In this document: positions 53,431 through 63,971 of the stretch, piece after piece
Layout: every line of letters begins with the position of its first letter
How positions within the stretch are numbered: position 1 is the stretch's first letter
From: Cylindrospermum sp. NIES-4074
GTDB taxonomy: Bacteria; Cyanobacteriota; Cyanobacteriia; Cyanobacteriales; Nostocaceae
Assembly: GCA_003994795.1 (NCBI GenBank)
Contig: AP018269.1
Location: forward strand, 5,705,254-5,769,253
DNA length: 64,000 nucleotides
Direction: 5' to 3'
Notes under the pieces: generated by a model
Told to the model about the DNA's origin: nothing
Database searches by the model: none
What the model saw: the letters and a program-made list of their open reading frames with translations, nothing else
Position numbers and translations under genes: made by a program

Positions 53431-54264
53431 TTAATAGTGATGACTAATAACTAACTTTGGCATGGTGTCGTGCCAAATTTCTGGGGGAAAGGGAAAATCT
53501 GGATAGCCAACTCGCAATAAGCATAATCCTTGGGGGGGAGCGGCATATTTTACTTCTTCCCGGCGTTCTTCTTTCCAGAGTTCGGTGAAGTTAGCCAACG
53601 TCCGCTGCCCAGAACCTACTTGTACCAGCATCCCTACCAATAGGCGTACCATGCCATACAAAAATCCATCTGCCTGAATTTCAATATGGATAAATGGCCC
53701 ACTGCGACGACACTCTGCCGCTTGCACCTCTACCCAAGAATGCGATCGCTTTGATCCTGCTCGGTGAAAAGCAGCCAAATGATGCTTTCCCATTAAAGGC
53801 TTTAGAGCTGCTTGGATTAAGGATTCATCCAGGGGTGCATAATAATAATGCCAACTGAAGGGTCTCACAAACAAGTTTGGTATATCTTCAGTATATAGTG
53901 TGTAGCGATACCGTCGATAAGCTGCACTAAAGCGAGCGTGCCAACGGTTATCTACACTAGCTGAAGCCCTGATTAATATATCTGGGGGCAGATAGCTGTT
54001 AAGAACTGTTGCCCACTTGTGAGCCGGAATTAAACCTGTGGCTTCAAAATGAGCTACTTGAGCTGCGGCGTGAACTCCCGCATCAGTTCGCCCTGCACCA
54101 TGTAGTGTCACATGATGCCCCAGAACGTTAGCTATAGCTGTTTCTATCTCTTCCTGGACTGTTCGCTGGGCTTTTTGCCGTTGCCAGCCATGAAAACGAG
54201 TGCCAAGGTATTGGATTACCAGGGCTACTCGGTGAGTTGGTGTTGGCTGGGGGCTTTCTAACAT
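53431..54264 (-). CDS. truA: tRNA pseudouridine(38-40) synthase TruA
   Basis: 277 aa. Opening VALVIQYLGTRFHGWQRQ, catalytic D61 in GAGRTDAGVHA, and the RNA-binding MVRLLVGMLVQVG region. It isomerises U38-40 in the anticodon arm. It lies between rplQ and rplM, the cyanobacterial alpha-operon order, with heptamer-repeat spacers on both sides. Confidence 0.96.
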   Translation of the reverse strand: MLESPQPTPTHRVALVIQYLGTRFHGWQRQKAQRTVQEEIETAIANVLGHHVTLHGAGRTDAGVHAAAQVAHFEATGLIPAHKWATVLNSYLPPDILIRASASVDNRWHARFSAAYRRYRYTLYTEDIPNLFVRPFSWHYYYAPLDESLIQAALKPLMGKHHLAAFHRAGSKRSHSWVEVQAAECRRSGPFIHIEIQADGFLYGMVRLLVGMLVQVGSGQRTLANFTELWKEERREEVKYAAPPQGLCLLRVGYPDFPFPPEIWHDTMPKLVISHHY

Positions 54265-54319
54265 AAAGGGTTTTGTCAGTTGTCAGTTGTCTTTGACTAA
54301 TGACCAATGACTAATGACT

Positions 54320-54670
54320 TTACACTAGTTCAATAATTGCCATCTCGGCATTATCGCCCCGACGTGGCACGGTATGCAGGATGCGGGTATAACCCCCTTG
54401 GCGATTACCATAGCGTGTGGGAGCTTGCTCAAACAGAGCATGCACCAGTTGCTTATCGTAGATATAGCCCAGGGCTGCCCGACGTGCTGTTAAGGAACCA
54501 TCTTTGGCTAGGGTAATCATTTTGTCCACTTCACTTCGCAGAACTTTAGCTCTGATTAAAGTGGTGGTAATCCGACCATGACGGATTAATTCGGTAGCGA
54601 GCGATCGCAACAGAGCGCGACGCTGATCAGTTGGCTTACTGAGTTTTTTGACCCGACAACGGTGACGCAT
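54320..54670 (-). CDS. rplQ: 50S ribosomal protein bL17
   Basis: 116 aa. [39 protein letters not shown] and the closing [25 protein letters not shown] identify bL17. It follows rpoA by 33 bp, the conserved alpha-operon pair. Confidence 0.98.
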   Translation of the reverse strand: MRHRCRVKKLSKPTDQRRALLRSLATELIRHGRITTTLIRAKVLRSEVDKMITLAKDGSLTARRAALGYIYDKQLVHALFEQAPTRYGNRQGGYTRILHTVPRRGDNAEMAIIELV

Positions 54671-54703
54671 AATAATGCACTATGAATTATTAACGGTTTT
54701 GTC

Positions 54704-55651
54704 TTAGCTGTGTTTAGAGCTTCTTTCTTGGGGCAAGGTAATACCTAAGCGTCGCTGTAAAGCTTCAACTACCTCTTCTGCTGACTTTTGACCAAAGTTT
54801 TTAATTTCTAGGAGGTCTTCTTGGGTGTAATCCAATAAGTCTGCCACAGAGTTAACTTGTGCCCGTTTGAGACAGTTATATGCCCGTACAGAGAGCTGTA
54901 ATTCTTCGATGGGTATTTGGGCGGTGGGATCGTCTGGGATATCTGAACCTGTATCCGTCGGTTCTAGGGAAATATCTTTCAACGGGTTGAATAAATCTAC
55001 CAAGATCCCAGCGGCTGAGGATAGGGCTTCTTGAGGAGAGATACTGCCATTTGTCCAAACTTCCAATAGCAGTCGGTCTTTGGTGATGGAACCATCTCCA
55101 CGAGCTTCCTCGACGCTATAGTTAACTTTTCGCACTGGCATAAACACAGAGTCGATTTGGAGAAAGTCCAAAGATGTGGCTTCTTCACGTCCTCGCTCTA
55201 CGGTGCGATATCCTTTACCTCTTTCGATCCGAAATTCCATTTCCAGTTTGCCACCATCAGCTAAGGTGGCTACATATTGGGTCGGATCGATGACTTCTAC
55301 TTCACTTGGTAAGTCAAAATGTGCCGCAGTAATTGTTGCTGGACCGTTAACAAGTAACCGACCAATTTGGGGTTGAGATGAATAGTTTTTGAGGATGACT
55401 TCCTTCATTTTCATGAGGATTTCCAACACGTCTTCCCGCACACCCGGAACTGTGGCAAATTCGTGGGTAACTCCAGCAATCCTTACTGCTGTAACCGCTG
55501 TACCCTCTAGATTGGAGAGTAGAACCCGCCGCAGTGCATTGCCAACAGTTGTTCCTTGGCCACGCTCCAGCGGTTCCAGAACAAATTTACTGTAATGGCT
55601 CCGACTTTCTTCTGTATTAGACTCTACACATTCAATTTGAAACTGCGCCAC
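54704..55651 (-). CDS. rpoA: RNA polymerase alpha subunit
   Basis: 315 aa. N-terminal assembly domain with FVLEPLERGQGTTVGNALRRVLLSNLEG, then DLFNPLKD and a C-terminal domain (about 245 to 300) with the UP-element/activator contacts (LSVRAYNCLKRAQVNSVADLL, NFGQKSAEEVVEAL). It assembles the polymerase core. The gene is preceded by an unusually long 346-bp gap for this cluster. Confidence 0.98.
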   Translation of the reverse strand: MAQFQIECVESNTEESRSHYSKFVLEPLERGQGTTVGNALRRVLLSNLEGTAVTAVRIAGVTHEFATVPGVREDVLEILMKMKEVILKNYSSQPQIGRLLVNGPATITAAHFDLPSEVEVIDPTQYVATLADGGKLEMEFRIERGKGYRTVERGREEATSLDFLQIDSVFMPVRKVNYSVEEARGDGSITKDRLLLEVWTNGSISPQEALSSAAGILVDLFNPLKDISLEPTDTGSDIPDDPTAQIPIEELQLSVRAYNCLKRAQVNSVADLLDYTQEDLLEIKNFGQKSAEEVVEALQRRLGITLPQERSSKHS

Positions 55652-55997
55652 GGAGTAGCCTCCCTTTTTAAGGTGCTGCTAGCAGGCAAATCTATTGCCT
55701 CTCGAATTTACTTCATGCCCTGAGCTTTTGTTAAGTTTGATCAAACTGCCAACATCCAATGGCGGTAGAGTTTGACTCCCTTATTTAGCCTGTAGGCGCT
55801 GATAATATTTTGGTTTTTTTGAAGTTTACCAGCCCTCCTTGTGGAAGAACTGACTGGCTTTCTGGTCGTCCAACCTATCTAGAGTTGTTGAGCCATCACC
55901 CTACAAAAACAGCTGTTATGCTAAACGCCTAATCTGCTACTTTAGGTGACTTACCTGCTCTCTAACTTTTCGCCTTTAGTACCGTTTCTAGTTGTAT
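55652..55997 (-). promoter_or_regulatory. Long leader/spacer between rpsK and rpoA
   Basis: 346 bp without a gene, much more than other gaps here. Contains a hairpin AGGCAA-ATCTA-TTGCCT (55684-55700) and the perfect palindrome AGTTTGATCAAACT (55734-55747). It may hold a separate rpoA promoter or an autoregulatory leader. In many bacteria rpsD lies here, and it is absent. Confidence 0.45.
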
Positions 55998-56393
55998 TTA
56001 AACTCGACGGCGCTTGGGCGGACGGCAGCCATTGTGGGGAATTGGGGTAATATCCCGAATAAGTGTAATTTCCAGTCCTGCGCCTTGGAGCGCCCGGATA
56101 GCAGTTTCTCTACCTGCTCCTGGCCCACTAACCATTACCTCAATTTGGCGCATACCTTGATCGATCGCACGACGGGCTGCACTTTCAGCTGCGGTTTGCG
56201 CGGCAAAGGGAGTTCCCTTTTTTGCCCCTTTAAATCCGCTAGAACCAGCACTTGCCCAGGAGATGACATCTCCATTTTGATCGGTGATGGTGACAATGCT
56301 ATTGTTGAAAGTAGATTGGATGTAGCCAATACCGTTGGGTACATTCCGTTTCTGCTTTTTGCTCCCAGATTTTTTAGTTGGTTGTCTTGCCAT
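55998..56393 (-). CDS. rpsK: 30S ribosomal protein uS11
   Basis: 131 aa. [31 protein letters not shown] and the closing [20 protein letters not shown] are diagnostic. The IPHNG-x-RPPK end contacts the mRNA path of the 30S platform. Confidence 0.98.
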   Translation of the reverse strand: MARQPTKKSGSKKQKRNVPNGIGYIQSTFNNSIVTITDQNGDVISWASAGSSGFKGAKKGTPFAAQTAAESAARRAIDQGMRQIEVMVSGPGAGRETAIRALQGAGLEITLIRDITPIPHNGCRPPKRRRV

Positions 56394-56447
56394 ATTTGTT
56401 GCGTGAATTTAAGGTGAAACTTGCTCTTATTAGCAAGAAGAGAAAAA

Positions 56448-56828
56448 TTATTTACCTGGGGCCTTCTTCTTACCAGCCACTGTCTGCCGTCTCCCACGTC
56501 GGGTTCTGGCATTAGTGCGGGTTCTTTGTCCCCGAACTGGTAAGCCCATGCGATGACGACGCCCTCTGTAAGAACCAATGTCAATCAAACGCTTGATGCT
56601 CATTGCCTCCAAACGCCGCAAGTCCCCTTCAACTTGATAGTTGCTTTCTACTTCGCCGCGCAGGGCTGCTACATCAGCATCGCTTAGGTCTTTAACGCGG
56701 GTGTCTGGGTTCACACCGGTAGCAGCGAGAATTTCGTGCGACCTTGATAACCCAATTCCGTAAATGTAAGTCAGACCAATCTCAATGCGCTTATCGCGTG
56801 GAAGGTCTACTCCGGAAATCCGTGCCAC
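56448..56828 (-). CDS. rpsM: 30S ribosomal protein uS13 (GTG start)
   Basis: 126 aa. The true start is a GTG encoding the first residue of [20 protein letters not shown], preceded by GAGGGAGAG. A longer frame to 56918 adds 30 residues with no homology. GTRGRRQ-like basic tail ([18 protein letters not shown]) enters the P site. Confidence 0.95.
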   Translation of the reverse strand: MARISGVDLPRDKRIEIGLTYIYGIGLSRSHEILAATGVNPDTRVKDLSDADVAALRGEVESNYQVEGDLRRLEAMSIKRLIDIGSYRGRRHRMGLPVRGQRTRTNARTRRGRRQTVAGKKKAPGK

Positions 56829-56935
56829 AATGAATCTCTCCCTCTTTCGTAATTGCAGTTGGCAGAACGTGATTAATCGCGTCTTTTCGTTTTTATGGTG
56901 ATATTGTGTCGCACTCACACTCTTTTGTCAGAGTG

Positions 56936-57049
56936 CTATCCTTGACGTTGCTTGTGCTTGGGGTTAATGCAAATCACCATGACGCGACCACGACGTCGGA
57001 TCACGTTACACTTTTCACAAATTTTTTTGACCGAGGCTCTGACTTTCAT
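56936..57049 (-). CDS. rpmJ: 50S ribosomal protein bL36
   Basis: 37 aa: starts [20 protein letters not shown] and ends [12 protein letters not shown]. It keeps the zinc ligands C11, C14, C27 and H32. Lies between infA and rpsM as usual. Confidence 0.96.
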   Translation of the reverse strand: MKVRASVKKICEKCNVIRRRGRVMVICINPKHKQRQG

Positions 57050-57165
57050 GCCTTTTGTACTTGACTCCAAATAGTAAATTATAGCATTTTTAGGGAAAAT
57101 AGTTCAGTTAAGTAACTGTTTAACACCCAAAAAGGTGGCTTTATGGTAAGATTCTCTACATAGGT

Positions 57166-57390
57166 TTACTTCTTCCGTAGTCTATAGGTGATTCTGCCTT
57201 TTGTCAGGTCGTAGGGAGTTAATTCCACTTTGACGCGATCGCCAGGTAAAATCTTGATGTAATTGCGGCGAATTTTGCCGGAAATGTGTGCTAGGACGTT
57301 AAAGCCGTTGTCCAAGTCAACGCGAAACATTGCATTAGGCAATGACTCGGTGACTGTGCCTTCCATTTCAATCAAATCTTGCTTAGACAA
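57166..57390 (-). CDS. infA: Translation initiation factor IF-1
   Basis: 74 aa, one S1-like OB domain: [62 protein letters not shown]. Binds the 30S A site during initiation. Between adk and rpmJ. Confidence 0.97.
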
Positions 57391-57589
57391 TTTGTTTTTT
57401 CCTCAACTCAACAATTTCCTGTTCTCTGGCAGCGCTTCACCTGCACAAGAACACAATTTAAGAAATATATCAACAGTTTATTAATATATCTTATTTAAAA
57501 TCCCCCTGCATCCTGCCCATACAGGGAGGGTGGGAGGAGTAAGAGAAATTTTGAATTTTATATTCCCCTGTTCCCCTCGTATTGATTGC

Positions 57590-58144
57590 TTAGGCAGCTA
57601 TTACTTGCTTCAGTGCGGTAGTGACTTCTTCTTGGGACTGATTGCCGTTAACAGTTAAGAGTTTTTGGCGATCGCCATAATAGTTAATCAAGGGTGCAGT
57701 TTCCGCGCGGTAAACTTCTAAGCGACGACGAATCACTTCTTCGCTGTCATCTTTTCGTCCCCGCCCTAATAACCGAGCGATCACAACTTCATCTGGTACA
57801 TCTAAGTTGACTACCCTTTCGCCACCTTGACCTATTTTCGCCAGTAATTCCCCCAAAAAAGCTGCTTGTGTTACTTTGCGGGGAAAACCATCGAGAATCC
57901 AACCTGATTTGGCATCTGGCTGATTAAGGCGCTCTTGTACTAAATCCTGTACTAGCTGGTCAGGAACTAATTCACCGCCATCAACATAACTTTGAGCTTT
58001 AATACCCAAAGGAGTTTGCTCTTTCATGGCTTGCCGTAATATTTCACCTGTAGAAATATGGGGAATATTCCAGAATTCAGCCAATGTCTGAGCTTGAGTT
58101 CCCTTACCCGCTCCCGGTGGCCCCAAGAAGATTAATCGCGTCAC
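57590..58144 (-). CDS. adk: Adenylate kinase (short form, GTG start)
   Basis: 184 aa. Walker [11 protein letters not shown] near residue 8, [18 protein letters not shown] and [19 protein letters not shown]. The LID is the short type with no zinc cysteines. The start is GTG whose G is the last base of the secY TAG stop (1-bp overlap), so translation is coupled to secY. It balances AMP, ADP and ATP. Confidence 0.97.
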   Translation of the reverse strand: MTRLIFLGPPGAGKGTQAQTLAEFWNIPHISTGEILRQAMKEQTPLGIKAQSYVDGGELVPDQLVQDLVQERLNQPDAKSGWILDGFPRKVTQAAFLGELLAKIGQGGERVVNLDVPDEVVIARLLGRGRKDDSEEVIRRRLEVYRAETAPLINYYGDRQKLLTVNGNQSQEEVTTALKQVIAA

Positions 58145-59457
58145 TATTGTTTCACCATTCCTTCATAGCGCTGAGAAATCACATAAGTTTGGATTTGTCT
58201 TGCCGTATCAATTGCCACACCAACCAAAATTAACAACGAAGTAGCACCCAAACCCTTAAAGGTTGGCACTCCTAAGGCTCTTTCCACAGCGGTAGGGATA
58301 ATTGCCACTAAGCCTAAGAAAACCGCACCCAAAAAAGTGAGCCGGTTGGCCACGCGCTCAATGTACTCGCTCGTAGCCTTACCCGGACGAATACCAGGAA
58401 TACTAGAACCCATTTTCTTCAAGTTCTGTGCCACATCTACTGGGTTGAGAATCAACGATGAATAGAAGTAGCTGAAGAAGACGATGGAAATCATGTATAC
58501 CAAAGCATAGACCCAAGATCCAGTGCCACTCGGACTCAGATAAGTGTTAACTATATTCGCCAATTCGGCATTTTTGGTGAAATTGGCAATCAACAAGGGC
58601 AAACTGAGGATAGCTGCGGCAAAAATAATTGGCATCACGCCGCCTTGATTTAGCCGCAATGGGAGGAAGCTCCGCTGTTCTGCCAAAACTCGCCGACCTA
58701 CTTGACGACGGGCTGAGATAATCGGAATCCGGCGCATTCCTTCCTGCACAAACACGATCCCAACAATTGTCGCGAGGAATACCACTACCAGGACTATTAC
58801 ACGCCCTACTATTTCCCGTCCGCCAACTTGCACCAAGTCGATGGTATCACCCAAGGATTTTGGGAGGGAAGCGACAATGTTGACAAAAATCAACAAAGAT
58901 GCTCCATTACCAATACCGCGTTCTGTAATCAGTTCTGATGCCCACATCACAAACATTGACCCAGCAGTCAGTGCGATCGCTGTTTCTGCTACGAATATGG
59001 GGCCGGGCGTTAAGGCAAATTGCTGGAGGAATAAGGCCGAAAAAGCCACACTTTGAATAATTGCCCAACCCAAAGAGACATAGCGGGTAATTTGCGATAT
59101 TTTCCGCCGACCTGCTTCGCCTTCATTTTTCTGTAGATTTTCTAAAGAGGGAATGGCAGCGGTGAGCAATTGGATAATAATGGATGCATTAATGAAGGGT
59201 AAAATCCCCAAGGCAAAGACTCCCAAAGTAGAAAGTCCCCGACCAGAAAATATATCCAATAAACCGAATATGGAGTTATTGCCAGCTATAGCTTCGGCAA
59301 ACCTCTCGCGATTAATTCCTGGTACTGGTAAAAAGATACCCAGGCGAACCAGAATTAAAATACCGACAGTGACAAGCAGCCTACCTCTCAGTCCAGCTGC
59401 TTGCGCCATCTGCATAAAAGTTTCTTGAGCCGTTGGGGCTTTATCTCGACTGATCAT
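58144..59457 (-). CDS. secY: Preprotein translocase subunit SecY
   Basis: 437 aa, ten TM helices. TM2 region [23 protein letters not shown] (plug and pore ring), loop [29 protein letters not shown] and the C-terminal [13 protein letters not shown]-like segment match SecY. The channel serves both plasma and thylakoid membranes in cyanobacteria. Between rplO and adk. Confidence 0.98.
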   Translation of the reverse strand: MISRDKAPTAQETFMQMAQAAGLRGRLLVTVGILILVRLGIFLPVPGINRERFAEAIAGNNSIFGLLDIFSGRGLSTLGVFALGILPFINASIIIQLLTAAIPSLENLQKNEGEAGRRKISQITRYVSLGWAIIQSVAFSALFLQQFALTPGPIFVAETAIALTAGSMFVMWASELITERGIGNGASLLIFVNIVASLPKSLGDTIDLVQVGGREIVGRVIVLVVVFLATIVGIVFVQEGMRRIPIISARRQVGRRVLAEQRSFLPLRLNQGGVMPIIFAAAILSLPLLIANFTKNAELANIVNTYLSPSGTGSWVYALVYMISIVFFSYFYSSLILNPVDVAQNLKKMGSSIPGIRPGKATSEYIERVANRLTFLGAVFLGLVAIIPTAVERALGVPTFKGLGATSLLILVGVAIDTARQIQTYVISQRYEGMVKQ

Positions 59458-59534
59458 AGAGTTCTACCTTTATAGTGAACCAGGCGCTGGAAGCAAGTTA
59501 GCTGGAATGAAAGTGCTCTGTTCTGGAACCCGCT

Positions 59535-59984
59535 CTAAGACTTCACGACTTCACAACTACCACCAGCAGCCTCAATTTTGCTACGAGCTTGGCCCGTGAA
59601 AGCTGCCGCTTGCACCTTGAGCGGGACGCCCAATTCTCCATTACCTAAAATTTTCAATGGCCCCTTGACAGCAGTGAGAATACCAGCAGCTTTTAAGGAG
59701 GTCAAAGTTACTTCTGTATTGGCAGGCAGTGTGGCTAGCTTCTCTACATTAATCGTAGTGTAAATTTTACGATTAATAATTGGAAAGCCCTTCAACTTAG
59801 GTAAGCGGCGGTACAGGGGCTGTTGACCACCTTCAAAACCAGGTCGAGTACCGCTACCAGAGCGAGATTTTTGACCCCGCATCCCTAGACCAGCACTGGC
59901 ACCTTGACCGGCGGAAATACCTCTACCTACACGCTTACGGCGCTTTTTTGAGCCTTTTTGAGGCTTGACATCGTTGAGTCTCAT
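59535..59984 (-). CDS. rplO: 50S ribosomal protein uL15
   Basis: 149 aa. [53 protein letters not shown]. It follows rpsE directly: rpmD (uL30), found here in many bacteria, is absent, as is general in cyanobacteria. Confidence 0.97.
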   Translation of the reverse strand: MRLNDVKPQKGSKKRRKRVGRGISAGQGASAGLGMRGQKSRSGSGTRPGFEGGQQPLYRRLPKLKGFPIINRKIYTTINVEKLATLPANTEVTLTSLKAAGILTAVKGPLKILGNGELGVPLKVQAAAFTGQARSKIEAAGGSCEVVKS

Positions 59985-60032
59985 GATGTGATTAGTAATT
60001 ATTTACACTAATACTATGCGAGATCAGCCCTA

Positions 60033-60560
60033 CTAGATGTAGAGATTTTCAATGGGAACGCCGCGATCTTCAGCGACTTCGGCGAAGGTACGCAGTGTCG
60101 ATAGGGCGTTAACTGCGGCTCTGGCATTGTTCAGGGGATTATTAGAGCCGAGTTGCTTGGCGAGAATATTGCGAACTCCTGCCAATTCCAATACAGTCCT
60201 TACTGCACCACCAGCAATTACCCCAGTACCTGGTGCTGCTGGACGCATCATCACTTTGGCGCCACCACCAGTGCCATTAATGGGATGGGGGATGGAGTTG
60301 GATTTGGTGATGGGGATATCAATCAGATGTTTTTTGCCGTCAGCGACGCCTTTTTTGACAGCACCAATTACATCTGAGGCTTTGCCTACGCCCACACCAA
60401 CTTGACCACGTTCGTTACCGACGACGACGATCGCACGGAAGCTGAGTTTTTTACCGCCTTTGACGACCTTACTCACCCGCCGGATCTGGATTACGCGCTC
60501 TTGCCAAGTGGTTTCTTCTTTTTTGGCACGCTTTGTTCTACTTTTACGCTCTGTTGCCAT
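60033..60560 (-). CDS. rpsE: 30S ribosomal protein uS5
   Basis: 175 aa. [31 protein letters not shown], then [18 protein letters not shown] and [32 protein letters not shown], as in uS5. The N-terminal basic extension is typical of cyanobacteria and plastids. A heptamer-repeat spacer of 100 bp separates it from rplR. Confidence 0.98.
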   Translation of the reverse strand: MATERKSRTKRAKKEETTWQERVIQIRRVSKVVKGGKKLSFRAIVVVGNERGQVGVGVGKASDVIGAVKKGVADGKKHLIDIPITKSNSIPHPINGTGGGAKVMMRPAAPGTGVIAGGAVRTVLELAGVRNILAKQLGSNNPLNNARAAVNALSTLRTFAEVAEDRGVPIENLYI

Positions 60561-60660
60561 AATTCATGCTCTCTAATTAGTCATTAGTCATTAGTCATTG
60601 GTCATTAGTCATTAGTCATTTGCTTTTTTACCAAGGACAAATGACACAGGACAAATGACT

Positions 60661-61023
60661 TTAGAAATCTAACCCAGCTTCGCGTGCTGCATCAGCTAGA
60701 GCTTTGATGCGACCGTGATAGAGGTTGCCACCGCGATCAAAGACGACTTTGGTGATGCCTTTTTCGAGCGATCGCGCTGCTATTAGTTTGCCAACTTGCA
60801 CCGATGCTTCGCGGTTAGAGCCTGAACCTAAACTAGATTTCAACTCTGGTTCTACGGTCGAAGCTGCCACTAAGGTGTGGTGCTGAGTATCATCAATTAC
60901 TTGAGCATAAATGTGCTCATTAGAACGAAATACGGCTAACCTTGGACGATCTGGCGAGCCTGTGACTTTACCACGGACACGTCGATGGCGACGCTGTTTT
61001 GATTCTCTACGAGTAAGTTTCAT
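60661..61023 (-). CDS. rplR: 50S ribosomal protein uL18
   Basis: 120 aa. [20 protein letters not shown], then [43 protein letters not shown]. Binds 5S rRNA. Two base pairs after rplF. Confidence 0.98.
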   Translation of the reverse strand: MKLTRRESKQRRHRRVRGKVTGSPDRPRLAVFRSNEHIYAQVIDDTQHHTLVAASTVEPELKSSLGSGSNREASVQVGKLIAARSLEKGITKVVFDRGGNLYHGRIKALADAAREAGLDF

Positions 61024-61025
61024 TT

Positions 61026-61574
61026 TTACTTCTTGCCACTCTTACCAGTCTTACCAGCTTTCCGTCTTACCACTTCACCGGCATAACGAATGCCTTTACC
61101 TTTATAAGGTTCTGGTGGACGAACAGCACGAATTTTAGCTGCTGTGTTGCCTACAATTTCTTTGTCGTAGCCACTGACTATGACATTAGTAGTACCTTCC
61201 ACTGCAAACTGAATTCCGTCTGGTGGCTCAATTTGGACTTGATGGCTGTAACCCATATTCAAAACTAGGTTACGTCCTTGAACTTGGGCGCGGTAACCCA
61301 CACCTTGAATTTCCAAACGGCGTTGAAAACCAAGGGATACTCCCTCGACCATGTTGGCAACCAAGGTACGGCTCAAACCGTGGAGTTGCCTAGATGTACG
61401 GGTTTCATCCCGACGTGTTACCAGCAGTGTTTCCCCTTCCTGGGAGACTGTGACATTGGTAGGCAGATTGCGCGAAAGCTCACCTTTAGGGCCTTTCACT
61501 ACAACCTTTGTGCCATCAATCGCCACTTGTACCTTGGCGGGAATAGTAATTGGGCGTTTACCAATACGAGACAT
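61026..61574 (-). CDS. rplF: 50S ribosomal protein uL6
   Basis: 182 aa. [43 protein letters not shown] and [24 protein letters not shown] are standard. 72 bp of repeat-derived spacer separates it from rpsH. Confidence 0.98.
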   Translation of the reverse strand: MSRIGKRPITIPAKVQVAIDGTKVVVKGPKGELSRNLPTNVTVSQEGETLLVTRRDETRTSRQLHGLSRTLVANMVEGVSLGFQRRLEIQGVGYRAQVQGRNLVLNMGYSHQVQIEPPDGIQFAVEGTTNVIVSGYDKEIVGNTAAKIRAVRPPEPYKGKGIRYAGEVVRRKAGKTGKSGKK

Positions 61575-61647
61575 GACTTTTTGTCCTTTATCCTTTGTCA
61601 GTTGCCAGTTGTCAGTTGATTAGATTGAGACTACTGGCGATTGACGA

Positions 61648-62049
61648 CTACCAGATATAACAGAGTACTTCACCACCTAAGTTCTGACGCCGTGCTTCCC
61701 GGTCGGTCATAATACCACTGGATGTAGAAATAATGGCAATACCAATGCCACCTAATACCCTTGGTAATTCTTTTCTATTGGAGTAAACACGTAAACCTGG
61801 CTTACTCACTCGCTTTAAAGCGGTGATTAAGGGTTGACGATTCTTACCCTTGTATTTCAGGGAAATCACTAAGTTGCGCTTTACCCCTTCTTCCGCTTCT
61901 ACAAATTCAGCAATAAAGCCTTCGTTCTGCAACACTTTGGCAATATTACGAGTCATTTTTGTGGCTGGCACTTGTGTAGTTTGATGCCTTGCCAGATTGG
62001 CATTGCGGATGCGCGTCAGCATATCTGCAATTGTGTCGTTAGCCGCCAT
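61648..62049 (-). CDS. rpsH: 30S ribosomal protein uS8
   Basis: 133 aa. [19 protein letters not shown] and the closing [31 protein letters not shown] identify uS8, a 16S-rRNA central-domain binder. It directly follows rplE: rpsN (uS14), which lies between them in E. coli, is missing here. Confidence 0.98.
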   Translation of the reverse strand: MAANDTIADMLTRIRNANLARHQTTQVPATKMTRNIAKVLQNEGFIAEFVEAEEGVKRNLVISLKYKGKNRQPLITALKRVSKPGLRVYSNRKELPRVLGGIGIAIISTSSGIMTDREARRQNLGGEVLCYIW

Positions 62050-62069
62050 CGTTCCCTCTTTAGATGAAC

Positions 62070-62618
62070 TTATTGATCGCGAAAGGGCATTCCTATTTCT
62101 TTAAGTAAGGCGCGGCCCTCTTCGTCGTTTTTTGCTGTGGTGATGATGGAAATATCCAGACCACGGATTTGATCGATGCTGTCGTACTCGACTTCTGGAA
62201 AAATTAGCTGTTCTCTCACACCCAGAGTGTAGTTGCCACGACCATCAAAGCTTTTAGGGCTGACGCCGCGAAAGTCACGAATTCTGGGCAATGCTAGGCT
62301 AACAAGTCGGTCGAGAAAGGCGTACATCCGTTCGCCTCTTAAGGTCACCATGATTCCCACAGGCATACCTTGACGAATTTTGAAGCCAGCGATCGCCTTT
62401 TTTGCCCGCGTTACTACTGGTTTTTGACCGGTGATTAGCGCAATTTCGTTTAAAGACGCTTCTAATGACTTAGCATTTTGAGCTGCTTCGCCCAAACCTC
62501 GGTTAACAGTTATTTTCACCACCTTCGGTACTTGATGTACGTTGGTGTATTGAAACTGATTAATCAGTTTGGGGACAATTGTCTCTTGGTATAAGGTTTT
62601 GAGTCTTGTTGCCGCCAT
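62070..62618 (-). CDS. rplE: 50S ribosomal protein uL5
   Basis: 182 aa. [41 protein letters not shown], and the C-terminal [23 protein letters not shown]. Part of the 5S RNP with uL18. Confidence 0.98.
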   Translation of the reverse strand: MAATRLKTLYQETIVPKLINQFQYTNVHQVPKVVKITVNRGLGEAAQNAKSLEASLNEIALITGQKPVVTRAKKAIAGFKIRQGMPVGIMVTLRGERMYAFLDRLVSLALPRIRDFRGVSPKSFDGRGNYTLGVREQLIFPEVEYDSIDQIRGLDISIITTAKNDEEGRALLKEIGMPFRDQ

Positions 62619-62639
62619 AGTTTTTGTCCTTATTACCCC

Positions 62640-62715
62640 TGGTCTTGGTCAGGGAAAATCAGTTGTCAGTCGTCAGTTGTCAGTTGTTTCTTAAATAATG
62701 ACTAATGACTTATGA
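62640..62715. repeat. Heptamer repeats in the rplX-rplE spacer
   Basis: CAGTTGT/CAGTCGT units and AATGACT/TAATGAC units fill the gap inside the ribosomal operon. Confidence 0.8.
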
Positions 62716-63066
62716 CTATTTATCGAGAATCTCGCCGGTTTTCTTGAGCTTCCGCACTTTCTTTCCTTCTGGTGTGAAAGTGTAGGAAATTCGGCTAGCG
62801 ACGTTTTGCTTGGTGGAATAAAGCATCACGTTAGAGCTATGGATGGGGAATTCTTGGGTGACAATCCGCCCTGATTCTCCTTCTTGCTGGGGTTTAACGT
62901 GCTTGGTTTTAAGATTGACGCCTTTGACAAGGACTTTGCTGAGTTCGGGGAGTGCTTTAATCACTTCACCAACTTTACCTTTGTCTTTGCCAGCAATCAC
63001 TTGCACTGTGTCCCCAGTTTTGACGTGCATTTTATGAAAAACTTTGGGTTTCGGCTGTTTTGGCAT
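62716..63066 (-). CDS. rplX: 50S ribosomal protein uL24
   Basis: 116 aa. KOW motif [20 protein letters not shown], then [14 protein letters not shown]. The start overlaps the rplN stop as TAATG, so the two are translated together. Early assembly protein of the 50S subunit. Confidence 0.98.
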   Translation of the reverse strand: MPKQPKPKVFHKMHVKTGDTVQVIAGKDKGKVGEVIKALPELSKVLVKGVNLKTKHVKPQQEGESGRIVTQEFPIHSSNVMLYSTKQNVASRISYTFTPEGKKVRKLKKTGEILDK

Positions 63067-63440
63067 TACAGCACCTCCGGAGCCAGAGAAACAATTTTGG
63101 TGAAGTTTTTATCACGCAATTCCCGTGCAACTGGGCCAAATACCCGTGTGCCTCTGGGATTACCATCTTTGTTGATGATCACAGCAGCATTATCGTCAAA
63201 GCGAATACACATACCGCTGTCACGATTGATAGCTTTGCGCGTGCGGACGATTACTGCTTCCACAACATCAGACTTTTTTACAGCCATGTTGGGTTGAGCA
63301 TCTTTAACAACAGCGATAATTTTATCACCCACGCCGCCGTAGCGACGATTACCGCCACCGCCACCTAAGATGCGGATGCACATTAGTTTACGGGCGCCGC
63401 TATTGTCTGCGACATTTAGATAGGTCTGGGGTTGAATCAC
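63066..63440 (-). CDS. rplN: 50S ribosomal protein uL14
   Basis: 124 aa. [48 protein letters not shown] and [28 protein letters not shown]. It is also the docking site of RsfS, encoded at 22028-22489 in this window. Confidence 0.98.
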   Translation of the reverse strand: MIQPQTYLNVADNSGARKLMCIRILGGGGGNRRYGGVGDKIIAVVKDAQPNMAVKKSDVVEAVIVRTRKAINRDSGMCIRFDDNAAVIINKDGNPRGTRVFGPVARELRDKNFTKIVSLAPEVL

Positions 63441-63482
63441 AATTAGTCTCCCTTGGATCGTTGTTACTTCTGTAACAACTTT

Positions 63483-63734
63483 TTACGTCGTAGCTTTAGT
63501 GTTGAGGATTTCTGTGACTTGCCAGCGTTTGGTTTTACTCAGGGGTCTAGTTTCCTGAATGCGAACGCGATCGCCTACTTTGCACTTATTTTCTTCATCG
63601 TGAACCTTATAGCGCTGGGTGTTCACTACAATCTTGCCGTACTTTGGGTGAGGGGCGCGGTTTTCGATGGCGACTACCACAGTTTTTTGCATTTTGTCGC
63701 TCACTACCAAGCCAACTCGTTCTTTAACTGCCAT
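63483..63734 (-). CDS. rpsQ: 30S ribosomal protein uS17
   Basis: 83 aa. [43 protein letters not shown] and [15 protein letters not shown]: the usual OB-fold uS17. Confidence 0.98.
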   Translation of the reverse strand: MAVKERVGLVVSDKMQKTVVVAIENRAPHPKYGKIVVNTQRYKVHDEENKCKVGDRVRIQETRPLSKTKRWQVTEILNTKATT

Positions 63735-63740
63735 AATCTC

Positions 63741-63968
63741 CTACTGTTCTGCTGTCTTCACTTGACTGGCTACCCGTTTGCGTTCTCCCTCTACCGTTAG
63801 CAATTGGGCTAGGCGATGGCGGGCGTGTTTGAACTGATGAGGTTTTTCTAGTTGTCTGGTTGCTTTTTGCAAGCGCAACTGAAATAGTTTTCTTTTAACT
63901 GCAAGAATTTCCTCAGCCAGTTGATCGTCACTTAATTCTCTAGCTTCTGAAATTTTAGGAAGAGCCAT
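63741..63968 (-). CDS. rpmC: 50S ribosomal protein uL29
   Basis: 75 aa. ISEARELSDDQLAEEILAVKRKLFQLRLQKATRQLEKPHQFKHARHRLAQLLTV is the two-helix hairpin of uL29. Six bases upstream of rpsQ and three after rplP. Confidence 0.98.
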   Translation of the reverse strand: MALPKISEARELSDDQLAEEILAVKRKLFQLRLQKATRQLEKPHQFKHARHRLAQLLTVEGERKRVASQVKTAEQ

Positions 63969-63971
63969 AAA

